From assembly GCA_024639905.1 (NCBI GenBank), contig JAHEGE010000003.1, positions 1 through 64,000 on the forward strand: a DNA stretch of 64,000 nt. Reading direction: 5' to 3'. The translations under genes and the position numbers were made by a program. The notes under the pieces were generated by a model. That model worked only from the letters and a program-made list of their open reading frames with translations, did not search any database and had not been told where the DNA came from. Position 1 is the first letter of the stretch; each line of letters starts with the position of its first letter. The stretch comes from Gammaproteobacteria bacterium. Lineage in GTDB: Bacteria; Pseudomonadota; Gammaproteobacteria; Pseudomonadales; Pseudohongiellaceae. Shown here in pieces: positions 45,047 through 52,506 of the stretch.

Positions 45047-46185
45047 CGTAATAATTCCTTCTCTGTTTCGTCGTCAGTCTGCGTTTGATCGCCGTATCCT
45101 CGATCGAGCGCGGGTTCGCGCATATCGATGGCGACTCGGGATGCAGTTGCCGCGCCGAACACGACCTCGGGGATAAGCGAGCTAAGACAATGGTAACCGA
45201 ACTCGCACTGCCATGCGTCGCAGTCTTTGCCGCAGCTTTTTGTCCCGCGAAGCACGCGGCTATGCTTGCCCAGCGGCGCCCAGATCGCTTCCTTGCTCGG
45301 CCCAAATAGCGCGACGAGATCCAGACCCGCGGAGGCAGCGAGATGCATAGGACCACTGTCGCCGCCAATATAGAATCGAGCACGCTTGAACAGTGCGACC
45401 AGCTCTAAGTAGCCGAGCAGGTCGAAGTGGATCACTTGCTGGTCGGCGACGGCTGCGATGGCATCGATCATCTCGGTGTCGTTGCCAGCGCCAATCCACA
45501 CCACATTAAGCCCGTTGCCGTCGAGCATGGAAAATAACTTAACGAAATGCTCCACCGGCCATAATTTATAGGCAGCGCTCGCACCGGGATGGATGACGAC
45601 GAAAGGGCCTTCGATATCGTGGCGCGCGAGAAACTTCTCGACCGCCACATCGGCCATGACCGGGAGCTGGTAGGGCAGCACATTGGACGGCGCGGTGTCG
45701 GTGACGAGGACATCCAGAATTTCGCCGAACGCAGTGTAACGGTGCTTGTAATAGTCGAGCTCGCGCGGCGTGTTGTAGAAGTGCTGTGCGTTCTTGCCAG
45801 TCGGCCCGTAGCGGTTCTTGGCGCCGCTTAGCCTGCACAGCACACCACTGAAGCGCTCGCCTTCCATGTCGATGATGACTCCGCCGGTGGCCTTGCGCAA
45901 TCGGCGAAGAAATCTTATATACAGACCCAAGCGAGTGAGAGTCGAGCCTGGCTGTTTGAGTTTCTGCCGCGGGTATTCGATGACGCGGATCGAGGTTGGC
46001 ACTACCGCCTCGGTGAGCTCACGAAAGCGCTCATCGATCACCAGGGTAAGCGTTGGGTAATCTTCGGCGACGCGCAGTACCCAGGGCAGTCCCAGCACGA
46101 AATTGCCAAGGTAGTGGGTGGGGAACATGAGCACAGGGTTCTCATCACTACCTAACTCGGCGTATTGGTTCTTGGCTGTGGTCAT
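45043..46185 (-). CDS. GT9 glycosyltransferase, heptosyltransferase family
   Basis: The 380 residues have the GT-B architecture of ADP-heptose:LPS heptosyltransferases: an N-terminal acceptor half (MFPTHYLGNFVLGLPWVLRV), then FVVIHPGASAAYKLWPVEHFVKLF and ARFYIGGDSGPMHLAASAGLDLVALFGPS for ADP-heptose. It is presumed to act on the inner core at the cytoplasmic face of the inner membrane. A cluster of cysteines (SCGKDCDAWQCEFGYHC, near 320-337) follows, which is common in this family near the C-terminus. Confidence 0.88.
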   Translation of the reverse strand: MTTAKNQYAELGSDENPVLMFPTHYLGNFVLGLPWVLRVAEDYPTLTLVIDERFRELTEAVVPTSIRVIEYPRQKLKQPGSTLTRLGLYIRFLRRLRKATGGVIIDMEGERFSGVLCRLSGAKNRYGPTGKNAQHFYNTPRELDYYKHRYTAFGEILDVLVTDTAPSNVLPYQLPVMADVAVEKFLARHDIEGPFVVIHPGASAAYKLWPVEHFVKLFSMLDGNGLNVVWIGAGNDTEMIDAIAAVADQQVIHFDLLGYLELVALFKRARFYIGGDSGPMHLAASAGLDLVALFGPSKEAIWAPLGKHSRVLRGTKSCGKDCDAWQCEFGYHCLSSLIPEVVFGAATASRVAIDMREPALDRGYGDQTQTDDETEKELLR

Positions 46186-46294
46186 CGTGTTGTCATCGCT
46201 TGAGGGCTAAAGGGCGCCGCTGCCCACAGTCTATATCTGCCCAACAAGCGGCAACCTGAGGTGCGCGTGAGCAAATCCTGCGTTCCTACGGATT

Positions 46295-46327
46295 ATTCAG
46301 GTATTCTTAAGGTTCACAGCCTATCAT
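46295..46327 (+). promoter_or_regulatory. PmrA-box-like operator and -10 of the PmrAB-like operon
   Basis: Half-site ATTCAG (46295-46300), five bases, then CTTAAG (46306-46311) resembles the direct-repeat PmrA box (CTTAAG/YTTAAK with 5-base spacing). TATCAT at 46322-46327 is a good -10; the box would overlap the -35 position, as expected for an activator of this family. The same arrangement recurs ahead of eptA. Confidence 0.6.
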
Positions 46328-46402
46328 ACCCATCCATCTGCTATCGTCCTTCGTCGCCATTCTTTACGCCTTAACCCACGAGTTCTGAACAGGTTGAACG
46401 GT

Positions 46403-47068
46403 ATGAAACTCCTCATTATAGAAGACTCCGAGCGCCTGCGTCGGAGCCTCGTTAAAGGATTTTCCAATCTAGGCTTCGCGATAGATAGTAGTGGAGACGG
46501 CAAAGAAGGACTCGGCTTCGGGATGAGCTTCGCCTACGACGCGATTATCCTCGATCTTATGTTGCCGTCGATGGATGGTCTCGAGGTCCTGCGCCGGCTG
46601 CGTGACGCTCGCAGTGCAACCAATATACTCATCCTCACGGCTAAAGATGCTTACGAAGATCGCATCAAGGGACTTAACCTCGGCGCGGATGATTACCTGT
46701 GCAAGCCCTTCTCGTTCGAAGAATTACATGCTCGCGTGCTGACGCTGATCCGGCGATCGCATCGGCTTCAGTCTAACGTAGTGACTTTCGGCAGTGTAAA
46801 GCTCCAGCTAGACCTGAAGCAGGTTTCCATCGATGATGAGCGCATCGGCCTAACGCCGCTAGAATACTCAATCGTGGAACAGCTTGCGCTGCAGCGCGGC
46901 AAGGTGGTTTCAGCAGAGACGCTGCTCGATCGCTTATACGATAGCAGTGCCCAGTCGAGCCGTAATGCGCTCGAAGCACATATCTCCGCACTACGGAAAA
47001 AATTACGCGAGGCGGGGGTCGAAGGGCTGGTCGAGACACGGCGCGGCTTCGGCTATGTGATCGCGTAG
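46403..47068 (+). CDS. OmpR-family response regulator, PmrA/QseB-like
   Basis: The 221-residue protein starts MKLLIIEDSERLRRSLVKGF. It has phosphoacceptor Asp51 in IILDLMLPSMDGLEVLRRLR and the conserved lysine in YLCKPFSFEELHARV. The winged-helix domain has LTPLEYSIVEQLALQRGKVVSAETLLDRLYD and ends VETRRGFGYVIA. ATG 46403 has AGG nine bases upstream; a TTG at 46394 would add three residues. Linkage to a kinase, dgkA and eptA, plus its own PmrA-box-like promoter, suggests control of lipid A modification and autoregulation. Confidence 0.88.
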   Translation: MKLLIIEDSERLRRSLVKGFSNLGFAIDSSGDGKEGLGFGMSFAYDAIILDLMLPSMDGLEVLRRLRDARSATNILILTAKDAYEDRIKGLNLGADDYLCKPFSFEELHARVLTLIRRSHRLQSNVVTFGSVKLQLDLKQVSIDDERIGLTPLEYSIVEQLALQRGKVVSAETLLDRLYDSSAQSSRNALEAHISALRKKLREAGVEGLVETRRGFGYVIA

Positions 47069-47100
47069 CTACTGGCGCACTGACGAGAAAAGGATGCACT

Positions 47101-48516
47101 ATGGCAGCAGTAAGCATTCGTCGGCAGCTTCTTAGCCACGCGCTGACGAGTACCATCGCGATCCTTTTGCTCGTGGGATTGGTGGTGCAGCATCTCGTAG
47201 GAAATTGGTTGCGCGCCGAATTCGATGAGATGATGCTTACCAAAGCGCAGGTAATGGTGACGCTCTTCGAAGAGGACACCTTCGGCATGGAGTTCGAGTT
47301 TGCCGATGAAGTGATGCCTGAATTCGCGCGCGACCAGACCCCCGAGTACTACCAGTTCCGAACAACCGAGGGTGAGAATTTCGAACGCTCGGAACGCTTA
47401 AAGGGCAGCGACCTGCCATTCCTGCCGGATACTACGCCCGTTAGCCAGTTCCTCGATATCGAGTTACCAGACGGCAGGGCTGGCCGTCTTCTGCAGCTCA
47501 CGTTTGTGCCCCAGCTTGAGCTGGAGCTACGCACTCCGGCTAAGCGCATAAGTCAGTATGTCATGGTGATGGGGCTCGCGCGGGAGAGAGCAAGCCTCGA
47601 TCGACGACTACTCGTGTTGAACCTCGGTATCCTCGCAGTCGGCGCGGCAGTCCTCGTGAGTGTCTTCTTCGCTCTCAATTGGGTGATTGGGCGTGGCCTG
47701 CGGCCACTCGAGGAAGTGAAGCTGGGATTGCTTGAACTGGACAGCAACGACCAGAGCCAACGACTGAATGTTGATGTCCCGCTGCTAGACCTCGAGGAAA
47801 TCGTTGCCGCGCTAAATGATTTACTCGCGCGCATTGAGGAGAGCTTCGCGCGCGAGAAGCGGTTCAGCGTGGGAGCGGCGCACGAGCTACGCACGCCAAT
47901 CGCCGAGCTTATGAGCACGAGCGAAGTCTTTCAGCGGTGGCCTAATGCGGATGAGGCGCCGCAGTTCGCTGCCGATGTGCTGGCATCCGCGCGGCGTATG
48001 CAGTTTATCGTCGACAGCTTGGCGCAGCTCGCCCGCGGGCGCTTGCAGCCTTATGAACCGGCGCTTGAGGGATCGCAGCTAGTTTTAGCGAGCCTCGTCG
48101 ATGCGGCTTTCGCTCAGCACGCGGAGACTGCAAGGCAGCGAGAACTGACGAGGGCTGTGCGTGGTCAGCTCGATATTCAGGTTTGGTCTTCGGCGCTCGA
48201 TGTGAGCTTAATATTGAGCAACGTGATCGGCAACGCGATAGCACACGCCGACGCTGGCAGCGAAATTGTGGTGGAATTTGGTGCCGGGTTAATCGCCGTG
48301 AGCAACAAAGCGAGCGGTTTGCAGCCGGAAGATTTGCCTAGGCTATTCGAGAGCCTGTGGCGCAAGGATGAGGCCCGCTCGTCTGAGTTTCATGTGGGAC
48401 TTGGGCTCGCAATAGTTAACGCCTATGCCGACAGGTTAGGCATACAGCTTAGCGTAGAGCTCAGCCAAGGATGGTTTACTTTACGCATCCATTTCCCTGC
48501 AGACGACGAATCGTAA
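47101..48516 (+). CDS. Sensor histidine kinase, PmrB/QseC-like
   Basis: A 471-residue kinase with a first membrane helix (about 12-32), a periplasmic loop of about 135 residues, and a second helix (about 170-195). A HAMP-like linker, His261 in GAAHELRTPIAEL, and an ATPase domain with NVIGNAIAHA and VGLGLAIVNAYA follow. The loop is strikingly acidic near 56-76 (EEDT, EFEFADEV, PEF), reminiscent of the glutamate-rich iron-sensing loop of PmrB, although an exact ExxE motif is not clear. AAGGA precedes the ATG; it follows the regulator by 32 bp. Confidence 0.88.
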   Translation: MAAVSIRRQLLSHALTSTIAILLLVGLVVQHLVGNWLRAEFDEMMLTKAQVMVTLFEEDTFGMEFEFADEVMPEFARDQTPEYYQFRTTEGENFERSERLKGSDLPFLPDTTPVSQFLDIELPDGRAGRLLQLTFVPQLELELRTPAKRISQYVMVMGLARERASLDRRLLVLNLGILAVGAAVLVSVFFALNWVIGRGLRPLEEVKLGLLELDSNDQSQRLNVDVPLLDLEEIVAALNDLLARIEESFAREKRFSVGAAHELRTPIAELMSTSEVFQRWPNADEAPQFAADVLASARRMQFIVDSLAQLARGRLQPYEPALEGSQLVLASLVDAAFAQHAETARQRELTRAVRGQLDIQVWSSALDVSLILSNVIGNAIAHADAGSEIVVEFGAGLIAVSNKASGLQPEDLPRLFESLWRKDEARSSEFHVGLGLAIVNAYADRLGIQLSVELSQGWFTLRIHFPADDES

Positions 48517-48553
48517 GATCGGAGTAGGTCGCTAGAACAAAAAGGAAGTTTCC

Positions 48554-49012
48554 ATGACAAACTCGCAAGATGGCGCGCCAGACGGTGCCGCAGGCAGTGT
48601 AATAGGCAGCGCAATAGACAGCTCAATAGATAAGCCAGTGGAATCTGCGCGACAGGTGCCGCCCAAAAAAGTGGGACTCGCCCGGCTATGGGCGGCGACC
48701 CTCTATAGCGCGGATGGTTTGCGCGCCTGTTTCCGCAGCGAAGAGGCGTTCCGAATCGAGTCAATCCTCGCGTTGGTGTTAGCGCCTGTCGCTTTTTTGT
48801 TAGGCAAGTCTCCGCTAGAGGTAGCGGTGCTGTTGTTTGCCCTCGTGCTGGTGCTATTAGTCGAGTTATTGAACAGCGCCATCGAGGCCGTTGTCGATCG
48901 AGTTGGCCTCGAATATCACGCGTTATCGAAAGTAGCAAAGGACATCGGCTCGGCCGCGGTGCTAATTAGTCTACTTTTCTTTGTTGTGGTATGGGCGTTG
49001 CTGCTCCTCTAG
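48554..49012 (+). CDS. dgkA: Diacylglycerol kinase
   Basis: A 152-residue small integral membrane kinase that phosphorylates diacylglycerol to phosphatidic acid. The core (about 35-152) has three membrane helices and the signature EAFRIESILALVLAPVAFLL, and LVELLNSAIEAVVDRVG with the catalytic glutamate and metal-binding Glu-Asn. An N-terminal polar extension of about 35 residues, partly built from 12-bp repeats, is absent from E. coli DgkA. It follows the kinase gene by 37 bp and probably belongs to its operon, a sensible partner for EptA, which releases diacylglycerol. Its stop overlaps that of the PAP2 gene. Confidence 0.93.
   Translation: MTNSQDGAPDGAAGSVIGSAIDSSIDKPVESARQVPPKKVGLARLWAATLYSADGLRACFRSEEAFRIESILALVLAPVAFLLGKSPLEVAVLLFALVLVLLVELLNSAIEAVVDRVGLEYHALSKVAKDIGSAAVLISLLFFVVVWALLLL
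48601..48634 (+). repeat. 12-bp tandem repeat in the dgkA N-terminal extension
   Basis: AATAGGCAGCGC (48601-48612), AATAGACAGCTC (48613-48624) and a partial third copy AATAGATAAG follow head to tail and encode IGSAIDSSID. The extension lies ahead of the first membrane helix and is not part of the conserved enzyme. Confidence 0.75.
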
Positions 49013-49728
49013 GGGGAGCGCGAGGGGATCACCCTGTCGAGCACTAAGATGACAAGCATGGCGAGGAGCATGCTCACGACAGTGTGTCCAAGGAAGTGAT
49101 CGCCAATCCCCATTTTGTAAAAACCTACTACCCACCCTAATCCACAGGCGGCACTAGCAATCGTCAGCTGTCTACGGCCGCTGCCTGCTAGCAGAGCCAA
49201 CGCCATGAGTGCAAAACCGCCGCTGGCATGCCCCGCGGGATAGCAGCGAATGCGTTCAACTTGAATGAAGTCGCTAGGGTAAGCGGTGAAGAGCGTCACA
49301 TGCGGGTAGTTGCCGCCGTAAAGTGCAAGGTCTTTTGGGCAGGGTATGTTGGTGACTGCCTTAAGGCCATTCGCGACGAGAGGGATAAGCACGAGGGCGG
49401 CGGCGACTACTAATATTTCGTGACGCCGTGACCCGATTGGCGGCCAGCTGGGATTGCCTGCAGCGACGCCAAGTACAATGAGCGTGAGCGCGATATAAAT
49501 CTGCTTAATGCCGTCGTAGAGCAGTCGTTTTAGCCAGGCGGAGTCGCGGTCTATAAGCCACTTGTGGCCCTGGGACTCATACAAAAAATCCTGCACGACC
49601 AGATCGAGCGTGGTGAGCTCGAAAATCGCGACGCTCGTGATAAGGGCGATACACACACCAAGGATGAGTCGTGTGCTATGGCTTACCAAACAGGTCGGCC
49701 TCTGGGTCATACAGTGTCGTTGAGACAT
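49009..49728 (-). CDS. PAP2-family membrane phosphatase
   Basis: A membrane protein of up to 239 residues with about five hydrophobic segments. Motif 2 reads CYPAGHASGGFAL (PSGH variant) and motif 3 KMGIGDHFLGHT, with lysine in place of the usual arginine; motif 1 is weak (CPKDLALYGG). Related enzymes dephosphorylate lipid phosphates or transfer phosphate to lipid A (LpxE, LpxT types). Position directly downstream of eptA suggests lipid A or undecaprenyl/diacylglycerol phosphate chemistry. The start is uncertain: 49728 overlaps eptA by 53 bp, while ATG 49710 and TTG 49689 overlap less. Confidence 0.8.
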   Translation of the reverse strand: MSQRHCMTQRPTCLVSHSTRLILGVCIALITSVAIFELTTLDLVVQDFLYESQGHKWLIDRDSAWLKRLLYDGIKQIYIALTLIVLGVAAGNPSWPPIGSRRHEILVVAAALVLIPLVANGLKAVTNIPCPKDLALYGGNYPHVTLFTAYPSDFIQVERIRCYPAGHASGGFALMALALLAGSGRRQLTIASAACGLGWVVGFYKMGIGDHFLGHTVVSMLLAMLVILVLDRVIPSRSP

Positions 49729-51355
49729 CGAACAAACCCAGCAGCGTATGGCTAACGCTGTCGTGGGTTGCTTGAGTGTGGCGCCGCGAGTTGATGCGCT
49801 CGACTAATTCGTCATGCTGCGGCCAATTCGCGCCAAACCAAGTGATGAGCGGTACCCGTTTCTGGATATCGGGGGCGAAAGCGTAGGGCAGCCCGTGAAG
49901 GTACAAATTTCCTTCGCCGAGGGATTCGCCGTGGTCACCGATATAGACCATCGCTGTGTCGAACTCGTCTTCGACGGTCGCTAGCCAGTCTATCGTCGAG
50001 GCAAGGAAATAATCCGTATAAAGGACGGCATTATCGTACGCGTTTACGATTTCCTCGCGAGAGCAAGACTCCAGCTGGTTGGTTCTGCACGTCGGAGTGA
50101 AACGCTCGAACTCTGAGGGATAGCGTTTGTAGTAGGCAGGTCCGTGATTTCCCATTGCGTGCATCACGATCAATAAATCGCCGTCGGGTCGTTGCTGTAC
50201 ATAGTTGGCGAGACCCGCTGTCATGCCGATGTCGCGGCACTCGATATCGCAGCGTGGGTTCACCTCGGGGTCTTTGAAATCGAAGTTCGGTAAGCGTGGT
50301 GCGACACCTTTCGAGTCTGAGTTGTTGTCGAACCAGGCGACTCTAACGCCGGTACGCTGTACTACGTCTAGCGCGTTGTCTGTGGCGAGCGCCTCCGCCT
50401 GCGAATAGTCGTCGTGGCCTAAAAACGAGAACATGCAGGGCACCGAAACCGCAGTCGAGGTGCCACAGGACCAGAGGTCGGTGAGACTTGAGACCCCCCG
50501 TGCGGCTAAGAGCGGGGTTGTGTCACGAGTATAGCCATTCAGCGCAAGATGATCCGAGCGAAGCGTCTCGCCAACAATCATCACGACGAGCCGGCGCCGT
50601 TCGCTGCGCGTTGTGCGCACAGCATCGAGGCCTATATGTTCGAAGGGGCGAGTCGCGCGCTCAAACAAGCCGCTCACGAGAGTAGCGGCCGAGTAAAAGG
50701 TATAGCTTGGATTGGCGTAGAAGCGGACGTCTTTGTGTTCGCGAAAAAATGAGGCGTAACTGCTGCCTTGGGATAGCAACAAAGCGGCAATCGCCGCAAG
50801 AAAGCTCGCGATAAAGCCGACTCGCCGCAGCGCCGCTTGCACTAACGGATAGCGTCGGGCGGGCCTGCGGGCAATGGGCACTCGAGCGATGAAGAGGCTC
50901 GGTAAGAGGCCCAAAATGACGCAGTACAACGCTTGCCAGAAGGACAGCAGGTCGAGAGCCTCTGCGCTGTCGGTTTGCAATAGATTATCCAGCATCACGT
51001 CATCGATGATGACATGGTAGGTGTCCATGAAGTACGCGGTGTTGGCAGACACCATCAGCGCTGCGATGAGCAGCGGCTTGAGTAGTGGGCCGATGCAGAC
51101 GAGCCCTAAGAGCAGCGCGGTCAGTGCTATGAGCACGAGCGTCGTAGAGACGATAAACACAAGGTTCATCGCCGTCAGTGGATAGATCGCGAGAAATTCG
51201 CTGAAGAAACGGTAGTTAGTAAACAGGGTCACGAATGCAGCAACCCAGAGTATCAGCGTAATCGGCGCTCGCGCCGTGGACACGCCGAGTGTGAGCGGCG
51301 CCTTAATGCTTGCGGATAGGCGGGCAAATCGCTGAGTGAGAAATGCGTCGGGCAT
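49676..51355 (-). CDS. eptA: Lipid A phosphoethanolamine transferase EptA
   Basis: The 559-residue protein has five membrane helices (about 1-205) and a periplasmic alkaline-phosphatase-like domain. MIVGETLRSDHLALNGY carries the metal-binding glutamate, and CGTSTAVSVPCMF the catalytic threonine (Thr301 by my count) and a conserved cysteine. YIGDHGESLGE and YLHGLPYA give the zinc-binding His-Asp residues. It adds phosphoethanolamine from phosphatidylethanolamine to lipid A, lowering polymyxin binding, and leaves diacylglycerol. Its promoter contains the same CTTAAG operator as the PmrA-like gene. Confidence 0.94.
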   Translation of the reverse strand: MPDAFLTQRFARLSASIKAPLTLGVSTARAPITLILWVAAFVTLFTNYRFFSEFLAIYPLTAMNLVFIVSTTLVLIALTALLLGLVCIGPLLKPLLIAALMVSANTAYFMDTYHVIIDDVMLDNLLQTDSAEALDLLSFWQALYCVILGLLPSLFIARVPIARRPARRYPLVQAALRRVGFIASFLAAIAALLLSQGSSYASFFREHKDVRFYANPSYTFYSAATLVSGLFERATRPFEHIGLDAVRTTRSERRRLVVMIVGETLRSDHLALNGYTRDTTPLLAARGVSSLTDLWSCGTSTAVSVPCMFSFLGHDDYSQAEALATDNALDVVQRTGVRVAWFDNNSDSKGVAPRLPNFDFKDPEVNPRCDIECRDIGMTAGLANYVQQRPDGDLLIVMHAMGNHGPAYYKRYPSEFERFTPTCRTNQLESCSREEIVNAYDNAVLYTDYFLASTIDWLATVEDEFDTAMVYIGDHGESLGEGNLYLHGLPYAFAPDIQKRVPLITWFGANWPQHDELVERINSRRHTQATHDSVSHTLLGLFDVSTTLYDPEADLFGKP

Positions 51356-51383
51356 GCACTGCGCTCTCTTTGAATGAGGGTGC

Positions 51384-51416
51384 AGTGTAGGAGGTGAATC
51401 TTAAGGATGACTGACA
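51384..51416 (-). promoter_or_regulatory. PmrA-box-like operator and -10 of eptA
   Basis: On the reverse strand TGTCAG (51416-51411), five bases, then CTTAAG (51405-51400), followed by ATTCAC and a TACACT -10 (51389-51384). Spacing from CTTAAG to the -10 is 10 bases, identical to the operator at 46295-46327, and the flanking bases TCAG, TTCAC and CCTA are shared. The predicted leader to the ATG at 51355 is about 22 bases and contains AGAGAG. Confidence 0.62.
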
Positions 51417-51424
51417 GTGGGTAT

Positions 51425-52372
51425 TTAATTGCGATTGTAAACAGCAGCCGAAGGCCTACCTCGCTGCGTCTTAAAACGTCGATGCAGCCACAGGTATTGC
51501 TCCGGGTGCTGCCGGATCAGCGACTCAAGCTCAGCGTTGATGCGCCGCGCATCGGTCTCGTCGTCACCGCTGGGGAAGCCTTCTAACACCGGGCCTAGGG
51601 TCAGCGTATAGCCCGAGCCGTCGGCGTTGCGCACATGGGAGAACATCAGGGCGGGGGAGTCGTTCAACCTCGCGAAGCGGCTGGTTGCCGTAATTGTCGC
51701 GGCCTCGACGCCGAAGAACGGAACGAACACCGAATGTCGCGCGCCATAGTCTTGGTCGGGGGCGAACCATAATGCGTCGCCGTCTTTGAGGCTGCGCATC
51801 GCTTGGCGCACGTCCTCGCGCTCGATAACGCGGGCGAAGTGTTTGGCGCGCGAATTAGTCATCACCGCCTCGATGAGCGGGTTCTTGTGCGCGCGATAGG
51901 TGACGTTCATCGGGTGAAACAGGCTGAGGAGGGTGCCGCCGAGCTCGAGGGTGGAGTAGTGGCCGCCGATCAACAGCACGCCCTTGCCCAGGGCCATCGC
52001 GTTCTTCAAATGGTCGCTGCCTTCGATATGCACTCGACCACGCAGGCTTTCGGGGTCGCGCGACCATGCGATCGCCGCCTCGATGACGCCGATGCCGTTA
52101 GCCCGGAAGGTGTCTCGGATGAGAGTCTCCTGCTCTGCCGCGCTGAGCTCTGGAAAACACAACGCGATGTTCTCCTTACATATTTCGCGCCGGCGCTTGC
52201 CGACGCGGTAGGCGAGTGCGCCGATGGCCGCGCCGAGGCGCAGCTGCAGGCCGTAAGGCAGATGAGCGATAAGCCACAGCACCCCGAGGCCGAGCCAGGA
52301 AGGCCAATAGCGCGGTCCCGCGAACTGGCGGAGCGGCGTAAGGGGTGTTTTCTGTTGTTGCGGATTGAGCAT
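51425..52372 (-). CDS. LpxL/HtrB-type lipid A late acyltransferase
   Basis: The 315-residue inner-membrane protein begins with a hydrophobic anchor (about 22-40). The acyltransferase signature is GGHYSTLELGG (H-x4-E) near 135, with VTYRAHKNP and FAPDQDYG following. It transfers a secondary acyl chain, usually laurate, to lipid A. Whether it is LpxL, LpxP or LpxM cannot be decided. It is transcribed in the same direction as eptA but with an independent promoter likely in the 134-bp gap before the Deg protease gene. Confidence 0.9.
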   Translation of the reverse strand: MLNPQQQKTPLTPLRQFAGPRYWPSWLGLGVLWLIAHLPYGLQLRLGAAIGALAYRVGKRRREICKENIALCFPELSAAEQETLIRDTFRANGIGVIEAAIAWSRDPESLRGRVHIEGSDHLKNAMALGKGVLLIGGHYSTLELGGTLLSLFHPMNVTYRAHKNPLIEAVMTNSRAKHFARVIEREDVRQAMRSLKDGDALWFAPDQDYGARHSVFVPFFGVEAATITATSRFARLNDSPALMFSHVRNADGSGYTLTLGPVLEGFPSGDDETDARRINAELESLIRQHPEQYLWLHRRFKTQRGRPSAAVYNRN

Positions 52373-52506
52373 GACGGCCTGGTCTAGGGGCGAAGCCTTG
52401 GATTGTAGCAGAAGTGCCCGCGCCGGGGCTGCGCCGCGTAAATTAGCAAGAAAGGCTTGATTCTGGGAATTATGCGCGCATCTTAGGGTCTACAAAGTGA
52501 CGCTTT

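Noticed and set aside
52460-52500. Sigma-E-like promoter (GGAATT-N17-TCTACA) for the Deg protease
   Set aside because: Both elements deviate from the consensus; it would be tempting only because HtrA genes are often sigma-E controlled.
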